Made by a program: the position numbers and the translations under genes | Assembly (NCBI RefSeq): GCF_900106975.1 | Contig: NZ_FNNU01000004.1 | Coordinates: 124,001 to 188,000, forward strand | Origin: Pseudomonas kuykendallii | GTDB taxonomy: Bacteria > Pseudomonadota > Gammaproteobacteria > Pseudomonadales > Pseudomonadaceae | Length of the DNA stretch: 64,000 nucleotides | Direction of reading: 5' to 3' | Part shown: one piece after another, positions 1 to 7,731 of the stretch | Position numbering within the stretch: position 1 is the first letter of the stretch | Layout: each line of letters begins with the position of its first letter | The notes under the pieces: generated by a model | The model's input: the letters and a program-made list of their open reading frames with translations, nothing else | Databases searched by the model: none | What the model was told of the DNA's origin: nothing

Positions 1-156
1 GAACCAGTTGAACAACCCCAGGACGGGAAACAGGGCGATCAGCGCAACCCATATCACCTTGACCCGTCGCGCCGAGTCGCTGCTCAGCACCTGGTAGATG
101 GCCCACAGGTGCAGCGCCAGGAGCAGCGCACCGATGGCGCCGTAGGTCATTCCCAT
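1..156 (-). CDS. PLDc_N-type small membrane protein (partial)
   Basis: The N-terminal 52 codons are in the window and the gene runs off the left edge. Translation starts MGMTYGAIGALLLALHLWAI and contains one hydrophobic helix, a short basic stretch (SDSARRVKV), then the start of a second helix (IWVALIALFPVLGLFNWF). This is the layout of the PLDc_N domain, found at the N-terminus of cardiolipin synthases and in stand-alone small inner-membrane proteins. A GAGGA Shine-Dalgarno lies about 7 nt before the ATG at 156; a second in-frame ATG at 150 is possible. It follows a paralogue directly upstream on the same strand. The specific function is unknown. Confidence 0.6.
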   Translation of the reverse strand, partial: MGMTYGAIGALLLALHLWAIYQVLSSDSARRVKVIWVALIALFPVLGLFNWF

Positions 157-166
157 GTCGGGGTCC

Positions 167-361
167 TCAGAGTCGCGCGGCACCGCTGCCGCGCGGGCCG
201 GCGACGGCCCAGATGATCAGTCCCAGCACTGGCAGGATCACGATCAGCAGAATCCAGAGAATCTTCTTGCCGGTATCCGTACCGCTACGCAGCACGTTGA
301 TGATCGCCCAGATATCCAGGGCAAAGATGATCAGGCCAAGCACACCACCAAACGCATCCAT
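167..361 (-). CDS. PLDc_N domain small membrane protein
   Basis: 64-residue protein with two hydrophobic helices (about residues 5-24 and 34-54) separated by a short polar turn containing SGTDTGKK. The WAIINVL and ILPVLGLIIW motifs match the stand-alone PLDc_N family. It lacks the HKD catalytic motifs of cardiolipin synthase, so it is not an enzyme by itself. AGGAG sits 8 nt before the ATG. The next gene (ending off the left edge) begins 11 bp downstream and has the same layout, so the two look like a tandem pair. They probably act in the inner membrane; the role is unknown. Confidence 0.7.
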   Translation of the reverse strand: MDAFGGVLGLIIFALDIWAIINVLRSGTDTGKKILWILLIVILPVLGLIIWAVAGPRGSGAARL

Positions 362-468
362 GAGATTTCTCCTAATGATCGGTCTAATTAGGATCGCGAC
401 AGGCGGTCAGAGGTTCAGCGCAATCCGCGAAGCAGGCGCCCTCACCCACCGGCAGCGGCCGTCCACCC

Positions 469-1014
469 TCAGTACTCCAGCGGCGGGAACTGGCTGGCGA
501 TCGAGTCGCCGGTGAAGGACGCCTGCCAGCCCTGCGGGTCGTTGAACAGGCGAATGGCGATGAAATCCGGCTCCTCGCCCATGTCGAACCAGTGTCGGGA
601 GCCGGCCGGCACCGAAATCAGGTCGTTCTTCTCGCAGAGCACGGCATAGACGTAGTCGTCGATATGCAGGTTGAACAGGCCGCGACCTGCAACGAAGAAA
701 CGCACCTCGTCCTCTGCATGCCGGTGCTCCTCGAGAAACCGGGCACGCAGCTCGGCCTTCTGCGGGTGGTCACGGTTGACGCTGACCACGTCCACGGCGA
801 CGTAACTCCGCTCGCTCATCAAGCGGTCGATCTGCGCCCGGTAGGCGGCGATCACCGCGTTCGGTTCGGCGCCGGGGCGAACCGGCTGCGCGGCCTCCCA
901 GCGCTCGAAGCACACGCCGACCGCATCGAGGGTCGAGGCGATGTCCTCGAAGTGGCTGAGCACCTTGTTCGGCGACTGGGGGTTCGACAGGTGGTAGACG
1001 GACAGGCGGCTCAT
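469..1014 (-). CDS. mtnD: Acireductone dioxygenase (methionine salvage)
   Basis: 181-residue cupin that oxidises acireductone (1,2-dihydroxy-3-keto-5-methylthiopentene) to the 2-keto precursor of methionine plus formate (Fe form) or to an off-pathway product (Ni form). The metal ligands are visible: H97, H99 and E103 in EEHRHAEDE, and H141 in SRHWFD. Length and N-terminus (MSRLSVYHLS) match the Pseudomonas family, so I start at 1014, with GGAG 6 nt upstream, rather than at the ATG 15 bp further up. The usual neighbours mtnB and mtnC are not here. The gene lies 97 bp after the MFS gene, and a TACACT -10-like element in that gap suggests its own promoter. Confidence 0.93.
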   Translation of the reverse strand: MSRLSVYHLSNPQSPNKVLSHFEDIASTLDAVGVCFERWEAAQPVRPGAEPNAVIAAYRAQIDRLMSERSYVAVDVVSVNRDHPQKAELRARFLEEHRHAEDEVRFFVAGRGLFNLHIDDYVYAVLCEKNDLISVPAGSRHWFDMGEEPDFIAIRLFNDPQGWQASFTGDSIASQFPPLEY

Positions 1015-1111
1015 GCGGTTCTCCAGCATCGGGGAGCGGCTCGGCGCGGCAGCGCGCGGGGCAGCCAGTGTAACGGCCGGGGCGGCGGATCAGGTAGACG
1101 GAGGGGCGGCC

Positions 1112-2266
1112 TCAGTCCGGCGTCGATCTGCTCGGCAGCGCGATGATCGCCGCCGCGCCCAGCGCCGCCAGGCTGGCGATGGCGAAGGTCCAGAACGCGC
1201 CCAGGGCGTTCCAGGTGTAGCCGGAATACACCGCGCCAAGCGCGCCACCGATGCCGGCAAGGGCGGCGTACAGCGCCTGGCCCTGGCCCTGCTGGCGCGG
1301 CCCGAAGCTGCGCTGGACGAAGTGGATCGCCGCGGCGTGGAAGGCGCCGAAGGTGGCCGCGTGCATCAGCTGCGCCAGCAGTAGCACCCACAGGTGTCCG
1401 GCCAGCCCGCCCAGGAGCAGCCAGCGCAGCGCTGCCAGCAGGAAGCAGGCGAGCAGCACCTGGCGCAACGAGAAACGCCCGAGTATCCGCGCCATGCCGA
1501 TGAACAGGATGACCTCCGCCACCACGCCCAGCGCCCACAGCTGGCCGATGGTCGCGCGGCTGTAGCCGAGCGTTTCCAGGTGGATGCTGAGGAAGGTGTA
1601 GTACGGGCCGTGGGACAGTTGCATCAGCCCCACGCAGAGGTAGAACGCCGCCACGCCGGGACGCCGCAGCTGGGCGATGAAGCCACCCTCGCCCAGACCT
1701 GGCCCGCGAAACTCGGGGCGCGCGTCCGGCACCCAGAGGCTGCTGGCGAGAATGCCGAGCATGATCACGATCAGCGCCCAGGGATAAGCGTCCAGACTGA
1801 ACCGGTCGAACAGCTCGCCCAGCCCGACCACCGTGCAAATGAAGCCGATGCTGCCCCACAGGCGGATCTGACTGTAGCGCGCCGCCTGCTCGCGCAGGTG
1901 CGCCAGGGTGATCACCTCGAACTGCGGCAGCACCGCGTGCCAGAAGAACGCATGCAGCGCCATCACCAGCGCCAGCCAGGCGTAGCGCTTGTCGAACAGG
2001 ATCAGCGCGAAGCCGGCCAGCGTGCACAGCGCGCCGAACCGCACGATGGCCAGGCGCCGACCGGTCACGTCGCCCAGCCAACCCCACAGGTTCGGGGCGA
2101 TGCAGCGCATCAGCATGGGAATCGCCACCAGCTCGCCTATCCTCGCCGGTGAAAAGCCGAGATGGGCGAAGTACAGGCCGAGGAACGGCGCCGTACCGCC
2201 GAGCAGGCAGAAATAGAAGAAGTAGAAGCCCGACAGCCGCCAGTAAGGCAATGCGGCGGCGGTCAC
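1112..2266 (-). CDS. MFS transporter, HcaT-like (MFS_1_like)
   Basis: 384-residue inner-membrane protein with about 12 hydrophobic segments, starting [24 protein letters not shown]. The loop [10 protein letters not shown] between helices 2 and 3 is the family A-loop signature. It resembles the 3-phenylpropionate/LacY-type branch (HcaT-like), a proton-coupled symporter family; the substrate cannot be read from sequence. The start is a GTG overlapping the aroC stop (GTGA), so translation is coupled to aroC. In P. aeruginosa, as I recall, the equivalent gene lies between aroC and the mtnB-mtnD-mtnC genes, but no methionine-salvage role is shown. Confidence 0.8.
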   Translation of the reverse strand: MTAAALPYWRLSGFYFFYFCLLGGTAPFLGLYFAHLGFSPARIGELVAIPMLMRCIAPNLWGWLGDVTGRRLAIVRFGALCTLAGFALILFDKRYAWLALVMALHAFFWHAVLPQFEVITLAHLREQAARYSQIRLWGSIGFICTVVGLGELFDRFSLDAYPWALIVIMLGILASSLWVPDARPEFRGPGLGEGGFIAQLRRPGVAAFYLCVGLMQLSHGPYYTFLSIHLETLGYSRATIGQLWALGVVAEVILFIGMARILGRFSLRQVLLACFLLAALRWLLLGGLAGHLWVLLLAQLMHAATFGAFHAAAIHFVQRSFGPRQQGQGQALYAALAGIGGALGAVYSGYTWNALGAFWTFAIASLAALGAAAIIALPSRSTPD

Positions 2267-3354
2267 AGCTGGCCGAGTACCGGCGTGGCTACCCGGACGT
2301 CGGCGTTCTGGGCGCGATGACGGAGCAAGTGATCGAGCAGCACGATGGCCATCATCGCCTCGGCGATCGGCGTGGCACGTATGCCGACGCAGGGGTCGTG
2401 GCGGCCCTTGGTGATGACCTCGAGCGGATTGCCGTCGACATCGATCGAACGGCCCGGCGTGGTGATGCTGGAGGTCGGCTTGAGCGCCAGGTGCGCGACT
2501 ATGGGTTGCCCCGAGGACACGCCGCCCAGCACGCCGCCGGCGTTGTTGGACAGGAAGCCGGCAGGCGTCAGCTCGTCGCGGTGCTCGGTGCCGCGCTGGG
2601 CGACGCAGGCGAAACCGGCACCGATTTCCACGCCTTTCACCGCGTTGATGCTCATCAGTGCATGCGCCAGCTCCGCGTCGAGGCGATCGAAAATCGGCTC
2701 GCCAAGCCCCGGCGGCACTCCTTCGGCGACCACGGTGATCTTCGCACCGACGGAATCCTGATCGCGGCGCAGCTGGTCCATGTAGGCCTCCAGCTCCGGC
2801 ACCTTGTCCGGATCGGGACTGAAGAAGGCGTTCTGCTCGACGCTTTCCCAGCCTTTGAAGGGGATCTCGATGGGACCGAGCTGGCTCATGTAGCCGCGCA
2901 CCGAGATGCCCATCGTCGCCAGATACTTCTTGGCGATGGCGCCCGCGGCGACGCGCATCGCCGTCTCGCGCGCCGAGCTGCGACCGCCGCCCCGGTAATC
3001 GCGGATGCCGTATTTGTGGTGGTAGCTGTAGTCGGCGTGGGCCGGGCGGAACAGGTCCTTGATCGCCGAGTAGTCCTTGGACTTCTGGTCGGTATTGCGG
3101 ATCAGCAGACCGATGGAGTGTCCGGTGGTCTTGCCCTCGAACACGCCGGAAAGGATTTCCACCTCGTCGGCTTCCTGGCGCTGGGTGGTGTGCCGGCTGG
3201 TGCCGGGCTTGCGCCGGTCGAGGTCGCGCTGCAGGTCGTCCAGGCTCAGATCCAGCCCCGGCGGGCAGCCGTCGACGATGGCGACCAGCGCCGGGCCGTG
3301 GCTTTCGCCGGCGGTGGTGACGGTGAACAGCTTGCCGAAGGTATTGCCGGACAT
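2263..3354 (-). CDS. aroC: Chorismate synthase
   Basis: 363 residues, the usual length for this enzyme. It makes chorismate from 5-enolpyruvylshikimate-3-phosphate in the last step of the shikimate pathway, using reduced FMN, in the cytosol. Family signatures are present: [10 protein letters not shown]...GESHGPA at the N-terminus, the [12 protein letters not shown] loop around residue 125, and the late TTPGRSID and KGRHDPCVG motifs. The start at 3354 matches the conserved N-terminus; a longer in-frame extension upstream is not family-like. It is divergent from the hydrolase gene at 3485 (130-bp gap) and overlaps the MFS gene by 4 bp. Confidence 0.97.
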   Translation of the reverse strand: MSGNTFGKLFTVTTAGESHGPALVAIVDGCPPGLDLSLDDLQRDLDRRKPGTSRHTTQRQEADEVEILSGVFEGKTTGHSIGLLIRNTDQKSKDYSAIKDLFRPAHADYSYHHKYGIRDYRGGGRSSARETAMRVAAGAIAKKYLATMGISVRGYMSQLGPIEIPFKGWESVEQNAFFSPDPDKVPELEAYMDQLRRDQDSVGAKITVVAEGVPPGLGEPIFDRLDAELAHALMSINAVKGVEIGAGFACVAQRGTEHRDELTPAGFLSNNAGGVLGGVSSGQPIVAHLALKPTSSITTPGRSIDVDGNPLEVITKGRHDPCVGIRATPIAEAMMAIVLLDHLLRHRAQNADVRVATPVLGQL

Positions 3355-3484
3355 GCAGGGCTCCGCGATGGCCTGAAACGAAAAAGGGCCGGCAGTATAA
3401 CCGAGCCTGCGGCGGTTTCGCCGCCCACCCGGCTCGCGCATACTGCCCCGCCACGCCCTGACCACTCTCGCGGAACGGACCCCG

Positions 3485-4456
3485 ATGCGCTCATTCCTCT
3501 GCCTGTTGCTGACCATGCTCACGCCTCTCGCCTTCGCCCAGACCATCCTCAACCGCAGCGTCGAGCTGGACACCCCGAGCGGCACGCTGCACGGCAGCCT
3601 GATGCTGCCCAAGAGCGACCAGCGCCTGCCCGTTGTGCTGCTGATCGCCGGCTCCGGGCCGACCGACCGCAACGGCAACAATCCGCAGATGCGCAACGAC
3701 AGCCTCAAACGCCTGGCGCAGGTGCTGGCCAGAAACGGCATCGCCAGCCTGCGCTACGACAAGCGCGGGATCGCTGCCAGCCAGCCCGCGGGGCCGGACG
3801 AGCGCAGCCTGAGCGTCGAGCGCTATGCCGAGGACGCCGTCGCCTGGAGCCGGCAGTTGAAGGCCGACCCGCGTTTCGGCGCGCTGATCCTGATCGGCCA
3901 CAGCGAAGGCGCGCTGATCGCCAGCCTCGCCGCGCAGAACGCCGGCGCCGATGCGCTGGTGTCGATCTCGGGCAGTGGCCGACCGCTGGATGCGCTGCTG
4001 CTCGAACAGCTGCAAGGCAAGCTCCCGCCGCCGTTGCTCGCCTACAGCCAATGGCTGATCGCCGAACTCAAGGAGGGTCGCGAGCACGACGATGTGCCCC
4101 AGCCCCTGCTGGTACTGTTCCGCCCCAGCGTGCAGCCGTACCTGATCTCGATGTTCCGCCAAGACCCGGCAGACGCCTTCGCCAGCGTGAAAGTGCCGGC
4201 GCTGATCGTGCAGGGTACGCACGATATTCAGGTCGCCGTGGAGGACGCCGAACGGCAGCACTCGGCGAAACCGGACGCCGAACTGCTGCTGGTGCCGGGG
4301 ATGAACCATGTGCTGCGCATCGTCCCGGCGGCTCGCGAGCAGCAACTGGGCTCGTACAACGACCCGCAGCTGCCGCTGGCGAATGCCCTGGGCAATGGAA
4401 TCGTCGAGTTCATCAAGCGCACGCTCGCCTTAAGCAACGCGCAGAACGGCCGATAA
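3485..4456 (+). CDS. Secreted alpha/beta hydrolase
   Basis: 323-residue protein with a signal peptide (residues 1-18, cleavage after AFA) and an alpha/beta hydrolase core. The nucleophile elbow is GHSEG with Ser140; Asp247 (GTHDIQV) and His275 (PGMNHVL) complete a plausible triad. [10 protein letters not shown] at residues 56-64 and YDKRG at 91-95 are typical of the YqjL/S9-like serine hydrolase group. The enzyme probably acts in the periplasm on a small ester or peptide; the substrate is unknown. The gene is divergent from aroC and is followed 43 bp later by a gene on the same strand. Confidence 0.8.
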   Translation: MRSFLCLLLTMLTPLAFAQTILNRSVELDTPSGTLHGSLMLPKSDQRLPVVLLIAGSGPTDRNGNNPQMRNDSLKRLAQVLARNGIASLRYDKRGIAASQPAGPDERSLSVERYAEDAVAWSRQLKADPRFGALILIGHSEGALIASLAAQNAGADALVSISGSGRPLDALLLEQLQGKLPPPLLAYSQWLIAELKEGREHDDVPQPLLVLFRPSVQPYLISMFRQDPADAFASVKVPALIVQGTHDIQVAVEDAERQHSAKPDAELLLVPGMNHVLRIVPAAREQQLGSYNDPQLPLANALGNGIVEFIKRTLALSNAQNGR

Positions 4457-4499
4457 CCCTCGCAGGCCAGAATCGCTGACAGCAGCCACGGACGCCGCG

Positions 4500-5270
4500 A
4501 TGAACGACACCCCCTCCCAGCCGCCAGACAACGAAACCACCAGGGCGCTGCCCTGGGCGGGCCTCGCGGCTGACCAGTTCCGTCTGCTGCGCCTGGCGCC
4601 CTTGCCGACCGACCGCCTCAGCGGCCCGCGCCCGCTGCGCTTCGTCCAGCTCGGCCGACTGGAACGCCATAGCCGTGAGCAGAGCCTGCTGCGGCTGACG
4701 CTGCAGTTGCCGAACCAGATCGTGCACAGCGATCAGAACGTGCTGGAAGTCTGGGCCGACCATCAGCGCAAGGTGGTTTACCTGGGCAACGACGACCTGC
4801 AGGTCGAACCGCAGAATCGCGGCCTCGGTCGTTTCCTGCTCGCCCAGGCGATCGGTTGGGCGAAGCAGCGCTGGGGCCACTATCAGATCGCCGCCAGCAC
4901 GCTGCCACTCAAGGACGTGCTCAACGACGAGCTGCGCCAGCGCCGCGATCATTTCCTGCGCAGCCAGGGTGTCGACGTGCAGTATCCGGACGCGTTGCAG
5001 CTCAAGGCCGGCTACGCCGCCGCCCAGGTTGGCGATCTGCTCGGTGACTGGAATCAGGAAAAGGTCCAGATCATCGAGCTGCTCGACGCCGCGGCGATGC
5101 TCCAGCAGGCCGATCAGAACCTTCGCGAGCAGGATGTGAGGCTGCGCAAGCAGGAAGAGAACATCAATGCGATGAAGCGCGAGGACGGCACCCTGCGATT
5201 CACCGTTTCCTGCCTGGCCGTGTTCGTGGTCTTCCAGGCCGGCCTGCTGATCTGGATCGCCACTCACTAA
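4500..5270 (+). CDS. GNAT-like protein with coiled coil and C-terminal membrane anchor
   Basis: 256 residues, function not recognised. Residues 80-130 resemble the core of a GNAT N-acetyltransferase: a beta strand (VVYLGNDDLQV), then Q105-N-R-G108-L-G110-R-F-L-L, which fits the acetyl-CoA motif Q/R-x-x-G-x-G/A, then a helix. Residues 186-228 are charged and heptad-like (coiled coil). Residues 233-254 form one hydrophobic helix ending just before the stop, so the protein would be tail-anchored with its enzyme domain in the cytosol. I recall an uncharacterised gene of this kind next to the aroC/hydrolase genes in P. aeruginosa. The acetyltransferase activity is an inference. Confidence 0.65.
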   Translation: MNDTPSQPPDNETTRALPWAGLAADQFRLLRLAPLPTDRLSGPRPLRFVQLGRLERHSREQSLLRLTLQLPNQIVHSDQNVLEVWADHQRKVVYLGNDDLQVEPQNRGLGRFLLAQAIGWAKQRWGHYQIAASTLPLKDVLNDELRQRRDHFLRSQGVDVQYPDALQLKAGYAAAQVGDLLGDWNQEKVQIIELLDAAAMLQQADQNLREQDVRLRKQEENINAMKREDGTLRFTVSCLAVFVVFQAGLLIWIATH

Positions 5271-5291
5271 CCCGCCCGCTGCGCTGGACAA

Positions 5292-5355
5292 TGAGCCGAA
5301 TAGCGGCGACAATCGGCTCACTATATGAGCCGATTAACCTCTCCCATTCGGCTCA
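5292..5355. promoter_or_regulatory. Array of four inverted half-sites upstream of fic
   Basis: Four copies of a TGAGCCGA(A/T)T half-site alternate in orientation: 5292-5301 (+), 5311-5320 (-), 5326-5335 (+) and 5346-5355 (-). The inner pair forms a perfect 25-bp inverted repeat with a 5-bp centre (ctata), and the outer pair is also a perfect match. The array ends 20 bp before the fic ATG. It looks like a double palindromic operator, most likely for the winged-helix domain of Fic itself (inference). The 5326 half-site overlaps an in-frame ATG, which argues against translation starting there. Confidence 0.7.
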
Positions 5356-5375
5356 GCGAATCAGGCGGAACAGCC

Positions 5376-6509
5376 ATGAACTCCCCACGCTGGATCTGGC
5401 AACAGCCCGATTGGCCGCATTTTCGCTGGCAGGCGGAGCGATTGGCGCCGCTGCTGCGCGAATGCGCCCAGGCGCAGGGCCGGCTGCTTGGCATGGCAGG
5501 CGCGACGGCCAGTTCGCTCGGCGCCGAGGACGAACTGGATGTGCTGCTGCAGAACATCGTCACCTCTTCGGCGATCGAGGGCGAACAGCTCAACGTGGGC
5601 TCGGTTCGCTCGTCGCTGGCCCGCCGACTCGGCCTGGAGGCGGATCAGGACGGCCGCGTCAGCCCGCGTAGCGAGGGCCTCGCCGAACTGATGCTGGACG
5701 CCACCCAGCACGCCGAACAGCCCCTCGACGAGGCCCGCCTGTTGCGCTGGCACGGATTGCTGTTCAGCGAGCAGAGCGCCTCGCCGCGTATCCGTGTCGG
5801 GGTGCTGCGCGGGGACGAGCCGATGCAGGTGGTATCGGGGCGTATCGACCGCCCCACCGTGCACTTCGAGGCGCCGCCGCGCGACGGCCTGGAACGGCAG
5901 CTGGGCGAATTCCTCGCCTGGTTCGCCAGTAGCCGCCAGGATGCGGGCCTCGATCCGCTGCTGCGCGCCGGCATCGCCCACCTGTGGTTCGTCACGCTGC
6001 ATCCGTTCGACGACGGCAACGGCCGCCTGACCCGCGCCCTCACCGACCTGGCGCTGGCGCAGGCGGAAAACCAGGCCATCCGCTTCCACGCGATGTCCGC
6101 CAGCATCCTCGAGGATCGCGCCGGTTACTACCGCGCACTGGAGAGCTGCCAGAAAGCCGACCTGGATATCAGCGCCTGGCTCGACTGGTTCCTGCGCACC
6201 TTGCTCGCCAGCCTGCGGCAGGCGCTGGAGCGTATCGACCGGGTGCTGGCGAAGTCGCGCTACTGGCAGCGCCACCGCCAGCACGCACTGGGCACAGAAC
6301 AGCTCAAGGTGCTCAATCGCCTGCTGGATGGTGGCGAGCGCGGCTTCGAGAACGGCATCAGCGCCGCGCAGTACCAGAGCGTCGCCAAGGTCTCCAAGGC
6401 CACCGCCACACGCCATCTGGGCGATCTGCTGGAGAAGGGTTATCTGCAACGCCTGCCCGGCGGCGGACGCAGCACGCGCTATCGAATCGCCGGCGAGGAA
6501 ATGTCGTAG
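5376..6509 (+). CDS. Fic family protein, class II, with C-terminal winged helix
   Basis: 377 residues. The Fic core motif HPFDDGNGRLTR lies at residues 209-220 with catalytic His209; such enzymes usually transfer AMP from ATP to hydroxyl side chains of target proteins. An N-terminal inhibitory helix motif S64-x3-E68-G69 (TSSAIEGE) marks it as class II, self-inhibited. Residues 320-375 form a winged helix-turn-helix (KVSKATATRHLGDLLEKGYL), the same overall layout as Shewanella SoFic. AGGCGGA precedes the ATG at 5376. The operator array immediately upstream suggests autoregulation. No antitoxin-like partner gene is adjacent. Confidence 0.9.
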   Translation: MNSPRWIWQQPDWPHFRWQAERLAPLLRECAQAQGRLLGMAGATASSLGAEDELDVLLQNIVTSSAIEGEQLNVGSVRSSLARRLGLEADQDGRVSPRSEGLAELMLDATQHAEQPLDEARLLRWHGLLFSEQSASPRIRVGVLRGDEPMQVVSGRIDRPTVHFEAPPRDGLERQLGEFLAWFASSRQDAGLDPLLRAGIAHLWFVTLHPFDDGNGRLTRALTDLALAQAENQAIRFHAMSASILEDRAGYYRALESCQKADLDISAWLDWFLRTLLASLRQALERIDRVLAKSRYWQRHRQHALGTEQLKVLNRLLDGGERGFENGISAAQYQSVAKVSKATATRHLGDLLEKGYLQRLPGGGRSTRYRIAGEEMS

Positions 6510-6530
6510 CGCGGGAGAATCCGAGCGGAC

Positions 6531-7130
6531 CTACAGCGTGATGGCCTTGCGGCCATTGAAGGCATGCGCCAGGGTGCCGCCATCGACCAGGTCCAACTCG
6601 CCACCCAGCGGCACGCCATGAGCGATCCGCGACACCGAAAGCCCCTTGGGAATCAGCAACTGGGCGATGTAGTGAGCGGTCGCCTCGCCTTCCACCGTCG
6701 GATTGGTAGCCAGGATGACCTCGCTGAACGCGCCCTCGGCGATGCGCGCCAACAGCTCCGGCACGCCGATCGCCTCGGGGCCGAGCCCGTCCAGTGGCGA
6801 CAGGTGCCCCTTGAGTACGAAGTAACGCCCGCGAAAACCGGTCTGATCCACCGCGAACACGTCCATCGGCGCCTGCACCACGCAGAGCAGGCTGTCGTCG
6901 CGATTGGGATCGGCGCACTGCGGGCAGAGTTCTTCCTCGCAGAGCGTGCGGCAGCGCTTGCAGTGCCCGACCCGCTCCATCGCCTCGTTCAGCGCATGCG
7001 CCAGCCGCAGCGCACCGCTACGGTCGCGCTCGAGCATCTGCAGCGCCATGCGCTGCGCGGTCTTCTGCCCCACACCGGGCAGGATGCGCAGGGCATCGAT
7101 CAGTTGGCGAATCAGCGGGCTGAAGCTCAT
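6531..7130 (-). CDS. recR: Recombination mediator RecR
   Basis: 199 residues from [10 protein letters not shown]. RecR works with RecO and RecF to load RecA at gaps in DNA. A helix-hairpin-helix ([16 protein letters not shown]) is followed by a four-cysteine zinc finger ([16 protein letters not shown]) and a Toprim domain (residues about 80-175, with VVQAPMDV and [12 protein letters not shown]). An alternative in-frame ATG lies two codons upstream at 7136; neither has a strong ribosome site, and I prefer the start conserved in Pseudomonas. It is the third gene of dnaX-ybaB-recR, but 274 bp separate it from ybaB, with a hairpin in between. Confidence 0.95.
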   Translation of the reverse strand: MSFSPLIRQLIDALRILPGVGQKTAQRMALQMLERDRSGALRLAHALNEAMERVGHCKRCRTLCEEELCPQCADPNRDDSLLCVVQAPMDVFAVDQTGFRGRYFVLKGHLSPLDGLGPEAIGVPELLARIAEGAFSEVILATNPTVEGEATAHYIAQLLIPKGLSVSRIAHGVPLGGELDLVDGGTLAHAFNGRKAITL

Positions 7131-7377
7131 GGACATTACCGAAGTGAGTGCGAACGGACGAAGGTACAGCGCTGTAACAGCCCCTCACGCAGGTGAACTA
7201 CACCTTGAATGCCACCGGCAGCGCCGTGGTGGAGGGGTGAAGCGACATCCACCCTAGGTTCAGGAGAACGAATGGAACGGGGCGCTCAGGGGCGGTAGCG
7301 GACAAGGCGCCGACGGACGAGGAACCGGAGTGTGCTGTTGCACATGAGGATTCCGAGTTCGTCGGCAACGCCGGCCG

Positions 7378-7397
7378 GTGCCGTCCATGGACGGCAC
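7378..7397. repeat. 20-bp perfect palindrome after ybaB
   Basis: GTGCCGTCCATGGACGGCAC reads identically on both strands and lies 7 bp after the ybaB stop codon (minus strand). As RNA it would form a stem without a U-tract, so it is a weak candidate terminator, an RNA-stabilising hairpin or a protein site. The rest of the 274-bp ybaB-recR gap has no gene I can support. Confidence 0.6.
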
Positions 7398-7404
7398 AAA
7401 CGAA

Positions 7405-7731
7405 CTAGAAGGGCATCTTGAAGCCTGGGGGCAGCTGCATCCCGGCTGTCATACCCGACATCTTCTCCTGGCTGTTCTGCTCGATCTTGCGCACCGCATC
7501 GTTCACCGCGGCGGCGATCAGGTCTTCGAGGATGTCCTTGTCTTCCTGCATCAGGCTGTCGTCCAGGCTGACGCGCTTGACGTCATGGCGACCGGTCATC
7601 ACCACGCTGACCAGCCCGGCGCCGGATTGCCCGGTGACCTCGGCATTGGCCAACTCTTCCTGCATCTTCTGCATTTTTTCCTGCATCTGCTGGGCCTGCT
7701 TCATCAGGCCGGCCATGCCACCTTTCATCAT
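7405..7731 (-). CDS. ybaB: YbaB/EbfC nucleoid-associated protein
   Basis: 108 residues, matching the usual length. The family forms a small dimer that binds DNA and is nearly always encoded between dnaX and recR, as here. The N-terminal half is a Met/Gln-rich helix ([18 protein letters not shown]), followed by a beta-rich part with [10 protein letters not shown] and a C-terminal helix. The start ATG overlaps the dnaX stop (ATGA), and AGGTGA lies just upstream; a second ATG follows immediately (MM), so the start could be one codon later. Confidence 0.95.
   Translation of the reverse strand: MMKGGMAGLMKQAQQMQEKMQKMQEELANAEVTGQSGAGLVSVVMTGRHDVKRVSLDDSLMQEDKDILEDLIAAAVNDAVRKIEQNSQEKMSGMTAGMQLPPGFKMPF

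Noticed and set aside
1112-3454. A single 780-residue fusion of an aroC-region peptide with the MFS transporter
   Set aside because: The first half is out of frame with aroC. A GTG at 2266 overlapping the aroC stop gives a normal-length transporter.
2149-4479. A 776-codon plus-strand open frame across aroC and the hydrolase gene
   Set aside because: It runs antisense through aroC and out of frame through the hydrolase; both real genes have clear domains and the open frame has none.
5325-5375. Upstream in-frame ATG start for fic at 5325
   Set aside because: It overlaps the inner operator palindrome, has no ribosome site and adds non-conserved residues, whereas AGGCGGA precedes the ATG at 5376.
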